Both the position numbers and the translations under genes were made by a program. Shown in pieces: positions 7,543 to 15,732 of a stretch of 64,000 nt of DNA. Below the pieces are notes generated by a model, which was not told where the DNA came from, did no database searches, and saw only the letters and a list, made by a program, of their open reading frames with translations. Position 1 is the stretch's first letter; every line of letters starts with the position of its first letter. The stretch comes from Actinotignum sanguinis (GTDB lineage: Bacteria > Actinomycetota > Actinomycetes > Actinomycetales > Actinomycetaceae): NCBI RefSeq assembly GCF_003957255.1, contig NZ_QDIE01000006.1:1-64000 (forward strand). The letters run 5' to 3'.

Positions 7543-8517
7543 TCAGGCCATCATCGTCAAATCGCGCGCGGTTCCCACATCGGTGACCAGGCGCGATACG
7601 TATCCATTGGCCAGGGCCGCGTAAATAGCCTGGAGTTTATCCGGTCCCCCGGCAACCAGGATCTTTTGTTCTTTCTCACGCAGCTCCGGAAGGCTAATCC
7701 CGGTGGCCCGGTTATTGAGATCCGGGAGGCATACCCGGCCCTGCGCGGTAATGAAGTGGGTACAGATATCACCAACCGACGCGGTGAGCAGGCGCGTCAT
7801 ATCGGCATCTTCCAGGCGAAAACCCGCCAGATAAGCCAGATTCGAACGGGCATCGCCCACGGTATAGAGAACCACCCGGGTGCTGGCCCGCTGGGTCCGG
7901 GTAGCTCGTAAACGCGCCTTGACATCCGGATCCTCACGTTGCTGCGCAGTGAGAAAAGCCGGGAGCTGGAAATACACGGCCTGTCCACCGCAGGACGCAG
8001 CGATGCGTTCCATCACCATCGTTTCATCAATAGTGCGAACACATGCCCCAATACAGCACGTCAGTTGAATAATGGCAACGCCTTTGCGAGCAATACGGGG
8101 CATATGCCGGGAGACCGCTTCGGTGGTGCGGGACAGACAAATGCCGATAGCGTCGCCGTCGCGAATCTGTTCGCTGAGCACCTGCGCTCCCACGCGCCCG
8201 AGGGCCTCGCGCATATCTTCCGGCGCGGAACTGGGCGGACTAACCAGGCGCACATCCAGTAAATTGAACCGTTCGCTCAAACGCGCGCAGAGGAAGGCAT
8301 CATCTTCACGCGGATCATTGACGGTAATTCGCACAAAACCGCGCTTGCGTGCGTGACTGAGCAGCTTGGAAATCGTGGAGCGAGCCAGGTGCATGCGCTG
8401 GGCTACCTCATCCTGACTGAGTCCGGAGTAATACAGCTTTGCGGCGTCGAGCGCATCAATATCCCGCGCAGAAAGACCAGAATCCACAAGCACCACCTCG
8501 CCTCGGTACCGCACCAT
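7543..8517 (-). CDS. SorC/DeoR(Bacillus)-type transcriptional regulator of the deo operon
   Basis: 324 residues. The N-terminus carries a helix-turn-helix near residues 30-55 (LYYSGLSQDEVAQRMHLARSTISKLL), followed by a sugar-phosphate-binding SorC domain (about 70-320) with GICLSRTTEAVSRHM in the phosphate-binding position and a late GGPDKLQAIYAAL segment. This family senses phosphorylated sugars; in Bacillus subtilis its DeoR member responds to deoxyribose-5-phosphate. Placement directly ahead of deoC on the same strand, with palindromes in the gap, supports local control and probable repression relieved by deoxyribose-5-phosphate. The start is uncertain by up to nine codons, since two GTG codons near residue 8 lie behind an AGGCGAGG. 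Confidence 0.85.
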   Translation of the reverse strand: MVRYRGEVVLVDSGLSARDIDALDAAKLYYSGLSQDEVAQRMHLARSTISKLLSHARKRGFVRITVNDPREDDAFLCARLSERFNLLDVRLVSPPSSAPEDMREALGRVGAQVLSEQIRDGDAIGICLSRTTEAVSRHMPRIARKGVAIIQLTCCIGACVRTIDETMVMERIAASCGGQAVYFQLPAFLTAQQREDPDVKARLRATRTQRASTRVVLYTVGDARSNLAYLAGFRLEDADMTRLLTASVGDICTHFITAQGRVCLPDLNNRATGISLPELREKEQKILVAGGPDKLQAIYAALANGYVSRLVTDVGTARDLTMMA

Positions 8518-8721
8518 AGCTCACCACCGCTAGTGTAAGCGAGGCCGCCCGCGCACGTAACAACGCGGGTGCTGCGGCGTCGTTCCACCCGGGACCTGTG
8601 ATTACACCCGGGCGCGGGCTTAGCGTTAGGATGGAAAGCGGTATTGGCGGGGCACGCGCCACAGCTGTGCATCGGCCGATACCGTGACGGTGAGATCCCC
8701 AAGGAGAGGCGAGTAGATCTA

Positions 8722-11535
8722 GTGAGCCACGACCAAGATATTCAGCTCCACGACTCCGTTGACCGCACCACGGCCCGCTCCCCCGAAGATTTTGACGCCC
8801 CGCTGCGTGCGGTTGTGCGGCGCCTGAGCACGATGCTCGGCCAGGAAATCGCCCAGCAGCACGGGGAAGAAACCCTCGATCTTATTGAGAAAGTACGCGC
8901 GGCTGCACGTGACCTCGATTCGGAAACGGCGGCCTCGGAAGTGCAGCGCTCTCTGGATGATATGTCCACGGATACCGCCATTATTCTCACCCGCGCTTTC
9001 GCGGAATATTTCCTGCTGGCCAACGCCGCGGAGCAAACTTTCCGCATTAAGGTGATCGGTGATAAAGAACCGGCCGAATCGTGGGTGCCGCGTGCCATTT
9101 CGCGTATTTATGACGCGGTCGGGCTGGAAGGCTTGCAAAAAACTGTCGATTCGCTCGATATTCGCCTTGTTTTCACCGCTCACCCCACCGAAGCGCAGCG
9201 GCGCGCCGTGCTCACCAAGCTACGCCGCGTTTCGGAAATTGTGGAAACGGAAACGGAAGAAGGCAGCGAAGAACGCGCCCGCCAGGATCGCGAACTCGCC
9301 TCGGTGATGGAGAGCATCTGGCTCACGGACGAACTGCGCCGCGTGCAGCCCACTCCCCTGGACGAAGCCCGCAATGTCATGTGGTACCTGCGCAGCCTCT
9401 ACACGGATACTCTTCCCGATGTCATCACGGATTTCCGTGACGAATTGGAACGTTACGGCGCCCACCTTCCCGAAGATGCGGTTCCGATCCGTTTCGGATC
9501 CTGGATCGGCGGGGACCGGGACGGCAACCCGTACGTAACGGCGGACGTTACCGCGGATGTGCTGCGGTTGCAGTCCAGCACCGCCATCGACATTGCGGTG
9601 TGGTTCGTTAACCGCGCGATGCTCAGCTTGTCGATTTCCTCGCGTCTTTCGGGCGACGACGCCGCACTGCTAGCTTCCCTGGAAGAGGACTTCCGCTTCC
9701 CGGACCTTGTGGATGAGGATTCACGGGCGCTTTACGCCGAAGAACCCTACCGGCTCAAGCTCGGCGCGATTCGCTCCAAACTCAATAATACGAAGGAGCG
9801 CATCACCACCGGGGCGGAGCACATTCCCGGCCATGATTACGCCACCGGATCGGAAATTCAGGCAGAATTCCAGCTGCTGCGCGATGCGCTGCGCCGCCAC
9901 GGAGCCGAACGGGTAGCCGATGGCCTACTGGCTACCGCCCAGCAGATTATTCACGGGATGGGCCTGGGGCTAGTTATTTTGGATGTCCGCGAACATTCCG
10001 AGAAGCATTTTGAACTGCTCAACGAATTATTCAATCGCTTCGGTGGGCTGGATACGGATTACGCATCATTGAGCCGGGAAGAACGCACGGCGCTCCTGGG
10101 GCGGGAACTGGCCTCGGCTCGTCCGCTGGCACCGGCTCTCATTAACACCGATGATTCGCCGCTCACCGAGAGTTCACAAAAGACGTTCGAGGTGTTCCGG
10201 GCGATTCGCCAGGCCCACAAAATTTACGGGACCGATGCCATTACCACCTACCTGGTCTCTATGACCCACGGTCCCGATGACATCCTCTCCGTGGCGCTGC
10301 TGGCCCGCGAAGCTGGGATTATCGATCTGGAAAGCGCGGAGAAGCGCGCAGATCTGGGATTTGCTCCGCTATTGGAAGAAGTGCCGGAACTACGCCGGGC
10401 CGGGGAGATCCTCGATACCCTGCTTTCCGATCCTTCCTATCGGGAAATTGTGCGCTTGCGGGGTAACCGGCAGGAAGTAATGCTGGGCTATTCCGATTCC
10501 AATAAGGATGCGGGTGTGGTGACCTCCCAGTGGGAAATCCACCAGGCGCAGCGCCAGTTGCGCGACGTCGCCGCACGCCACGGCGTGACCCTGCGGCTCT
10601 TCCACGGCCGCGGTGGTTCCGTGGGGCGCGGGGGCGGGCCCACCTATGACGCGATTTTGTCTCAGCCCTACGGCGTTCTAGACGGGGAAATTAAGTTCAC
10701 CGAACAGGGCGAGGTTATTTCCGATAAGTACACGTTGCCGGCTCTGGCCCGGGAGAACCTCTCTCTCACCCTGGCCGCTGTCATGGAAGCCTCCGCGCTG
10801 CACCGAGAACCGCGTAATAGCAATGTGTCGCTGAGCCGCTATGACGAAGTCATGGACTTCCTCAGCGGGGCTGCCTACCAGCGCTATCGGGTTCTTGCTG
10901 ATGACCCGGATCTGCCCGAATACTTCGTCACCTCCACCCCGGTGGAATTGCTGGGTGATCTCAATATTGGATCGCGCCCCTCCAAGCGCACCACCTCAGA
11001 AAAGGGCTTGGATGGTCTGCGGGCTATTCCCTGGGTTTTCGGGTGGACCCAATCCCGCCAGATCGTTCCGGGGTGGTTCGGTGCTGGTTCCGGACTCCGC
11101 GCTGCCCGGGAAGCCGGGTACGGTGAGGACCTAAAGAAGATGGTGCGCGGCTGGCAGTTCTTCCGCACCACGATGTCCAATATCGAAATGACCCTTGCGA
11201 AAACTGATATGGATATTGCCGGGCATTACGTGCGCACGTTGGTGCCCGAGCGTCTCCACCATATCTACGCGGAGATTCGCGAAGAATACGAGCTGACAGT
11301 GCGCGAGCTCGAGGCGCTGCTGGCCGAAGATGACCTGCTCGATACCCAACCGGTTTTGCAGCGCACCTTGCGCATCCGCGATCAGTATCTCAAGCCGATC
11401 CATTACCTCCAGGTTGCCCTGCTGGCGCGGGTACGGGCCGATGCGGCTTCCGGTAAGGAACAGTCAGCCGATGAGCAGCGCGCTCTCCTCACTACTATTA
11501 ACGGTATTTCGGCCGGAATGAAGAATACCGGATAA
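8722..11535 (+). CDS. ppc: Phosphoenolpyruvate carboxylase
   Basis: 937 residues from GTG at 8722, close to the usual 880-970. It carboxylates phosphoenolpyruvate to oxaloacetate, the main anaplerotic step. Visible motifs are FTAHPTEAQRR near residue 150 with the catalytic histidine, GGDRDGNP near 262, the LFHGRGGSVGRGGGP loop near 626-640, QSRQIVPGWFG near 780, and the C-terminal AGMKNTG that matches the conserved family ending, so the protein is complete. AAGGAGAGG at 8701 is somewhat distant (about 13 bases) from the GTG; the frame is open 26 codons further upstream but without family-like sequence. It is transcribed divergently from the deo regulator and ends in a strong terminator. Confidence 0.95.
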   Translation: MSHDQDIQLHDSVDRTTARSPEDFDAPLRAVVRRLSTMLGQEIAQQHGEETLDLIEKVRAAARDLDSETAASEVQRSLDDMSTDTAIILTRAFAEYFLLANAAEQTFRIKVIGDKEPAESWVPRAISRIYDAVGLEGLQKTVDSLDIRLVFTAHPTEAQRRAVLTKLRRVSEIVETETEEGSEERARQDRELASVMESIWLTDELRRVQPTPLDEARNVMWYLRSLYTDTLPDVITDFRDELERYGAHLPEDAVPIRFGSWIGGDRDGNPYVTADVTADVLRLQSSTAIDIAVWFVNRAMLSLSISSRLSGDDAALLASLEEDFRFPDLVDEDSRALYAEEPYRLKLGAIRSKLNNTKERITTGAEHIPGHDYATGSEIQAEFQLLRDALRRHGAERVADGLLATAQQIIHGMGLGLVILDVREHSEKHFELLNELFNRFGGLDTDYASLSREERTALLGRELASARPLAPALINTDDSPLTESSQKTFEVFRAIRQAHKIYGTDAITTYLVSMTHGPDDILSVALLAREAGIIDLESAEKRADLGFAPLLEEVPELRRAGEILDTLLSDPSYREIVRLRGNRQEVMLGYSDSNKDAGVVTSQWEIHQAQRQLRDVAARHGVTLRLFHGRGGSVGRGGGPTYDAILSQPYGVLDGEIKFTEQGEVISDKYTLPALARENLSLTLAAVMEASALHREPRNSNVSLSRYDEVMDFLSGAAYQRYRVLADDPDLPEYFVTSTPVELLGDLNIGSRPSKRTTSEKGLDGLRAIPWVFGWTQSRQIVPGWFGAGSGLRAAREAGYGEDLKKMVRGWQFFRTTMSNIEMTLAKTDMDIAGHYVRTLVPERLHHIYAEIREEYELTVRELEALLAEDDLLDTQPVLQRTLRIRDQYLKPIHYLQVALLARVRADAASGKEQSADEQRALLTTINGISAGMKNTG

Positions 11536-11583
11536 GCGTTATGAGAACCGTATGAAGCGTGCGGCGAACTCACCGCGCGAGAT

Positions 11584-11632
11584 GAGGCTCAGTACCGGCA
11601 AAGGCGCCGGTGCTGAGCCTCATTTTTATTTT
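11584..11632 (+). terminator. Intrinsic terminator after ppc
   Basis: A 16-bp stem, GAGGCTCAGTACCGGC (11584-11599) with GCCGGTGCTGAGCCTC (11606-11621), closes on a six-base loop and is followed by ATTTTTATTTT. Confidence 0.9.
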
Positions 11633-11703
11633 CTGTGGCCTTTATTAAGCAAAACCCTGTGTTGTGGGCGGCACCGCACTTATTTTTACACTAAACTGAA
11701 ACC

Positions 11704-12321
11704 GTGGAACGAACATATGCAAGAAGAGTGGGTAGGAAGCAACGCTTCAACGCTGACGATGTTATTCGCGCAGCGAAGGAAGTTGGCGTCTATACCTTCA
11801 CCATGAGTGATATAGCAAACAAGATCGGTGTCGCTACGCCCGCGGTGTACCGCCTCTATGATGGCCGTCAGGACATTGTGGATGCGGTCGTTCGGCGTGC
11901 CGCCGATGAAACACCAATTGTGCAGGCGGGCACGGATTGGCACGAAGCCATCAACCAGGCGGATGCGAATCTGCGGCGCACCCTGGATGATTTCGAGGGG
12001 CTGGCTGAAGTACTCCTGTGCAACCCGAAATTGACGGTGCATTTTGCGCGTCAGCTCCAAGGTCTCTCCCGGGCCTTGGAAGATGGCGGTTTCTCGCATC
12101 AGAAAGCGGTGGCTTTCGCTTTTATGGCGAACGGACACACCATTATCAACTATGTTACGGAAATGGCTTTCCGTAACATCGATCTGGCGGGTCTGGAGCT
12201 GTTGGAGAAAACAGGGCCGGATCTTATCCCCTTCCTCAAGGATGCGGCGGAGGATCCCGCTGGCGCCCTGGACGGCTACAAAGCCGTTCTGCTGCGTTAC
12301 CTGGAGGAACGCGAGGACTAA
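11704..12321 (+). CDS. TetR-family transcriptional regulator
   Basis: 205 residues. The N-terminal DNA-binding domain (about 14-62) contains DVIRAAKEVGVYTFTMSDIA with the helix-turn-helix continuing IGVATPAVYRLYDGRQDI; the C-terminal half is helical and variable, as expected for a ligand-binding domain, and gives no ligand clue. The GTG at 11704 has no Shine-Dalgarno sequence, and TACACT a short distance upstream suggests a leaderless transcript. It stands alone between two terminators, facing the ABM-domain gene tail to tail, so its targets are unknown; autoregulation is likely for the family. Confidence 0.85.
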   Translation: MERTYARRVGRKQRFNADDVIRAAKEVGVYTFTMSDIANKIGVATPAVYRLYDGRQDIVDAVVRRAADETPIVQAGTDWHEAINQADANLRRTLDDFEGLAEVLLCNPKLTVHFARQLQGLSRALEDGGFSHQKAVAFAFMANGHTIINYVTEMAFRNIDLAGLELLEKTGPDLIPFLKDAAEDPAGALDGYKAVLLRYLEERED

Positions 12322-12389
12322 AACGCGGTTTCCTGCGGTAACGCGGGGTAGCAATGAGGCAGCTACCGCATCGCAAACAGTTATTAACC

Positions 12390-12419
12390 GGGCGGGTACC
12401 GAGAACACGGTACCCGCCC
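12390..12419. terminator. Bidirectional terminator between TetR and ABM genes
   Basis: Perfect 12-bp stem GGGCGGGTACCG / CGGTACCCGCCC around a six-base loop (AGAACA), placed between two convergent genes. Short T/A-rich stretches lie on both sides (TTATTAA and TTAGTTTG). Confidence 0.8.
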
Positions 12420-12434
12420 CTTAGTTTGCGCCCG

Positions 12435-13076
12435 CTACTGGGTGACGCTGGCCTGGATAACCGCGAAACTGCGCAGTTCTACATCCAAGCCCCGATTCTT
12501 AGGCTGGTCGGCGGTATTATGCGGGGCGCGCTCCCGGGCCTCGGCCCAGGCATCATAAGAATCCTGGGCATCCCAGCCGGTAACCACGTAGTACTCCTCC
12601 ACTCCGTTCACCGGCCGCCACAGCTGGAAGAAGGAGAAACCGGGTGCCGCATCCACGGCTGCCTTGCGGGCCGCGAAGCGTTGCTCGATAACTTTTTCCA
12701 TCCCGGGAAGGAACGATAGCGCCACGATAGAAACGAAAGACGCCGGCGGGGTGTTTCCGTGCTCAACTTCGGGAAGCTCGACTACCTCGAACTCGAGAAG
12801 CTGAGCCCCCAGGTCCGCATTGCCGGGCGCTTGCCGGGCCTCCTCCATCTTGCGCGGATGCGCGGCCGGGTCACTACGCCACGCGGTGAAATCCTCGTCG
12901 GATTCCCATTCGGTGACCACCAGGTAGCGGTCACTTCCTTCCAAGGGGCGCAGCAGCCGGAAAGAACGGAAACCGGGCCGCTGGTCCACCGCACCTTCGC
13001 GAGCCGCAAAACGAGCCTCGAAACGCTCGGCAGCGCCTTCCGGAACAGAAATAGCATTGATTTTAACGACGGTCAT
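12435..13076 (-). CDS. Tandem antibiotic-biosynthesis-monooxygenase (IsdG-like) protein
   Basis: 213 residues forming two ABM-type ferredoxin-like domains (about 1-100 and 110-210). The first domain has N7, W66 and H73 in the positions that form the Asn-Trp-His triad of IsdG/MhuD heme-degrading oxygenases, with GFRSFRLLRP and LVVTEWES between. The second domain repeats the pattern (GFSFFQLWRP, YVVTGWDAQ, Trp and His kept) but the Asn position is Val. IsdG proteins are homodimers, so this looks like a covalently fused dimer with one intact site. Heme degradation is plausible; a general ABM function is the alternative. GAAGGAG precedes the ATG. No heme transport genes are adjacent. Confidence 0.75.
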   Translation of the reverse strand: MTVVKINAISVPEGAAERFEARFAAREGAVDQRPGFRSFRLLRPLEGSDRYLVVTEWESDEDFTAWRSDPAAHPRKMEEARQAPGNADLGAQLLEFEVVELPEVEHGNTPPASFVSIVALSFLPGMEKVIEQRFAARKAAVDAAPGFSFFQLWRPVNGVEEYYVVTGWDAQDSYDAWAEARERAPHNTADQPKNRGLDVELRSFAVIQASVTQ

Positions 13077-13192
13077 GGAGGCTCCTTCACCTAAAACAAC
13101 GGGACGTGAACCATAGTAACTCTCTTCGCGCCCGTGCTCCGCATGGTGGAAACTTCACCCTCCACTCCCCCGGGAGTGCCACAATAGAGCCC

Positions 13193-13930
13193 ATGCCTTC
13201 CCACGTATCAGATGTGCGTTTTGGAGCACAGATGGCCGCGGGTGCGGGCCTGGGAATGATTCCTTTGGGCATGGCCTTCGGACTTCTCGTCATTCAGTAC
13301 GGCCAACCGTGGTGGCTCGCTCCCGCGCTGTCTTTCTTTATTTATTCCGGCTCGGCCGAGCTGCTCGCCGTCGCCCTCATCAGCGCCCAGGCCCCGGTCC
13401 TCACGATTCTTCTCACCATCTTCTTCGTGAACGTGCGCCACGTTTTCTACGCGTTTTCGTACCCCATCGCGCAGCTCCGGCATCCCCTCGCGCGCATGTA
13501 CTGCGTCTATTCGCTCACCGACGAAACTTACGCCATAACCACGTCGCATCCGGGCGTGTGGAACCAAGGCCGGCTCATCTCCCTCCAAGCCGTACTTCAG
13601 GCTTGCTGGGTGGGCGGCGGACTGCTGGGAGTGGCGATTGGTGGGCTCCTCCCCGGCCAGATTCGAGGCGTCAATTTTGCGCTCGTCGCCCTCTTCATTG
13701 TTCTCGCCCTGGATGCTTTCCACGCCCGCCGCGATATTCCCGGCGTGCTCGGTGCCGGCCTCGCGTTTCTCTTGGCGCAGCTGTGTGTGCCGAGCGCGCT
13801 CCTTCCGGTTGCGATGAGTTTCTTCGCGCTTTTCTTAGTGATGCGTTTCGTGGTGCGCACTCGTTTCAAGAAGAACGACGCCGCCGCTTATGACGGCGGC
13901 GCACATGGGGAGAATAGAGGTCTTTTATGA
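13193..13930 (+). CDS. azlC: AzlC-family branched-chain amino acid exporter, large subunit
   Basis: 245 residues from ATG at 13193, with about eight membrane helices. It contains the family pattern GMIPLGMAFGLLV near residues 20-33, SFFIYSGSAELLAVALISA near 47-65, the VNVRHVFYAFS motif near 82-92 and LTDETYAI near 109. With AzlD it exports valine, leucine or isoleucine (BrnFE in corynebacteria). The frame stays open 29 codons upstream, but that part is not family-like; I chose the ATG next to the first homologous residues, and the lack of a Shine-Dalgarno sequence hints at leaderless initiation. The stop overlaps the azlD start as ATGA. Confidence 0.88.
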   Translation: MPSHVSDVRFGAQMAAGAGLGMIPLGMAFGLLVIQYGQPWWLAPALSFFIYSGSAELLAVALISAQAPVLTILLTIFFVNVRHVFYAFSYPIAQLRHPLARMYCVYSLTDETYAITTSHPGVWNQGRLISLQAVLQACWVGGGLLGVAIGGLLPGQIRGVNFALVALFIVLALDAFHARRDIPGVLGAGLAFLLAQLCVPSALLPVAMSFFALFLVMRFVVRTRFKKNDAAAYDGGAHGENRGLL

Positions 13931-14247
13931 CCGCCTATCTCCTGGCCGTCCTGCTGGGTTCTTTGGCTCTCATGCTGTGCCTGCGCGGCGTTCCTTTCCT
14001 TATTCTTCACCCGCTGCGCCGTTCGCGCCTGGTGCGAGCGCTGTCAGTTTGGCTCCCGGTGGGGGTGCTGGTGATTTTGGCGCTGGCTATGGTCCGCAGC
14101 GAAGTGCTTCCCATATCTGCCGCATCGCTACTACGCGTGGGAGTGGCCAGTGCCGTCACGATCCTGGCCCACGAGCTTTCCGGGCGCCGCATGCTCGTCT
14201 CCCTGGCCGCCGGCACCCTCACCTACATCGGCTTGTTGGCGATCTAG
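13927..14247 (+). CDS. azlD: AzlD-family branched-chain amino acid exporter, small subunit
   Basis: 106 residues with about four membrane helices, the usual size for AzlD/BrnE. The segment LRGVPFLILHPLRRSRLVRALSVWLP near residues 22-47 is characteristic of the family. It overlaps azlC by four bases, so the two subunits are made in step and presumably assemble together in the cytoplasmic membrane. Confidence 0.88.
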   Translation: MTAYLLAVLLGSLALMLCLRGVPFLILHPLRRSRLVRALSVWLPVGVLVILALAMVRSEVLPISAASLLRVGVASAVTILAHELSGRRMLVSLAAGTLTYIGLLAI

Positions 14248-14307
14248 AATCTGGGGTGACGGCTTGTTTCCGCTGGAGGCGAGCAAAGACTGCTGAGGAG
14301 GATCCAG

Positions 14308-15636
14308 ATGTCTGAGGTGCGCAAACGCAGTTTCTTGCGCAGGCACCCCTACTTCGCGCAGCTTGCCCTCGCTTATCTCATTGCCGTTCCCGGACTCATT
14401 ATTTATTCGGCATGCACGGGGCAGATTAACCCACACGCTTCGTGGTGGGATGCTGAAGGGTTAGTTTTACTGTTATTCTTCCTTACGCTCCTGCCCTGGG
14501 TAACCACGTATCCGGTTATCCTCACCTGTTACCAGGTGATCACGCTCATCACGGCGATACGGGGCAAGCCGCTGTCGATCGTGGAGGCAGTGCATGATGT
14601 CTGGACTATATTCCTAGCGCTCAGCTTCCATGTGGCCGCTATCTCGATAAAACACAGCGTGGTCTTTTATGCCGATTGGCCGGAGCAGCTCGTCAATGAC
14701 CAGACGCATACGCCGATCCACACTGATTTTCAGCCATTTTTAGCGCTGCTGTGCCTGGTATGCGCGCTGGCTTTTCTTTACGTGCGGCTCAAGCCGCTGC
14801 ACGAGATTCCGCCGCTTCTCACGGTTCTCTGCTTCTCGTGCATCTATCTTGGTAACGCCATTGTTATTGTGTGGACTATCCAAACATTCCGGCCCGACGG
14901 ACCGGAGAGCCTCATCCTTTTACTACCGGTCACAGTGGTGATGCTGATATCCGCGAAAACAATCATTGCGAAAATCCACGAATTTCATACCCACACGTCC
15001 CAGGACGCCGAGGAAGCACGCGCGGACGGAGCAAGCGTACTCGCCTACCTGGAAAAGGTTTTGTCGCAAGCCAGAAACTGGCCGCTTCTCGCCCTGCTCG
15101 GTTTGATACCTGTATTGGGGATATTCCTCCTCATCACGGTGCTCTTCGGCCAGGAACCAGACGCTGCTATCAAAGCCTTTACGGAAACAAGTGACTGGAC
15201 GCTTTCCGAGCGGGTATCACCGCCCAACACTTTCTACGATGAGCACTATCTATGTACCGTGGCCGCCGGCGGGCACCCGGCCGTGGTCAAACCCGTCCGC
15301 GACGGGGTGCGCGGCGGGCATCGCATCACCGTGAATCGCCAGCTCCTTATCGCTAACGCTTTCGAACAGGTCCTGGAAGAAAAGACCCCGAGGCTGCATC
15401 GGGTGATCCGCAGATTCTATAATCGCTACGGTTTTCCGCTCTCGCGCCTCATTCGCACCCGTCTGGCAGCTGACATCGTGTGGATCGCCATGAAGCCTCT
15501 GGAATGGATATTCTTGGTCGTTATTTACCTCGTTGATGCCCGCCCGGAAGATCGGATCGCAATCCAATACACCGGGCGCCGCCGCGAGTATATCACCGGG
15601 CCAACTCACGCCGAATTCACCGCCCAGGTCAGCTAA
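14308..15636 (+). CDS. Polytopic membrane protein of unknown function (DUF6688-like)
   Basis: 442 residues with about eight membrane helices (starting near residues 18, 48, 66, 92, 145, 172, 198 and 252), followed by a soluble C-terminal part. That tail holds the distinctive stretch DEHYLCTVAAGGHPAVVKP near residue 311-329, then HRITVNRQLLIANAFEQVL and RRFYNRYGFPLS, which I associate with DUF6688 proteins; the family has no known function. GAGGAGGATCC precedes the ATG with good spacing. It starts 60 bases after azlD but a separate role is likely. It ends just before a very strong bidirectional hairpin. Confidence 0.6.
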   Translation: MSEVRKRSFLRRHPYFAQLALAYLIAVPGLIIYSACTGQINPHASWWDAEGLVLLLFFLTLLPWVTTYPVILTCYQVITLITAIRGKPLSIVEAVHDVWTIFLALSFHVAAISIKHSVVFYADWPEQLVNDQTHTPIHTDFQPFLALLCLVCALAFLYVRLKPLHEIPPLLTVLCFSCIYLGNAIVIVWTIQTFRPDGPESLILLLPVTVVMLISAKTIIAKIHEFHTHTSQDAEEARADGASVLAYLEKVLSQARNWPLLALLGLIPVLGIFLLITVLFGQEPDAAIKAFTETSDWTLSERVSPPNTFYDEHYLCTVAAGGHPAVVKPVRDGVRGGHRITVNRQLLIANAFEQVLEEKTPRLHRVIRRFYNRYGFPLSRLIRTRLAADIVWIAMKPLEWIFLVVIYLVDARPEDRIAIQYTGRRREYITGPTHAEFTAQVS

Positions 15637-15654
15637 GAAAAACGCGCCAACGCA

Positions 15655-15692
15655 GTGGGGAGCAGATCCGGATGCCCGGATCTGCTCCCCAC
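15655..15692. terminator. Bidirectional terminator, 17-bp perfect stem
   Basis: GTGGGGAGCAGATCCGG pairs with CCGGATCTGCTCCCCAC around a four-base loop (ATGC), between the convergent ends of the membrane protein gene and kdgK. Confidence 0.85.
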
Positions 15693-15732
15693 TCATTGCG
15701 CGGTGCGCACTAAGCGCACGGTGCGGATTTAT

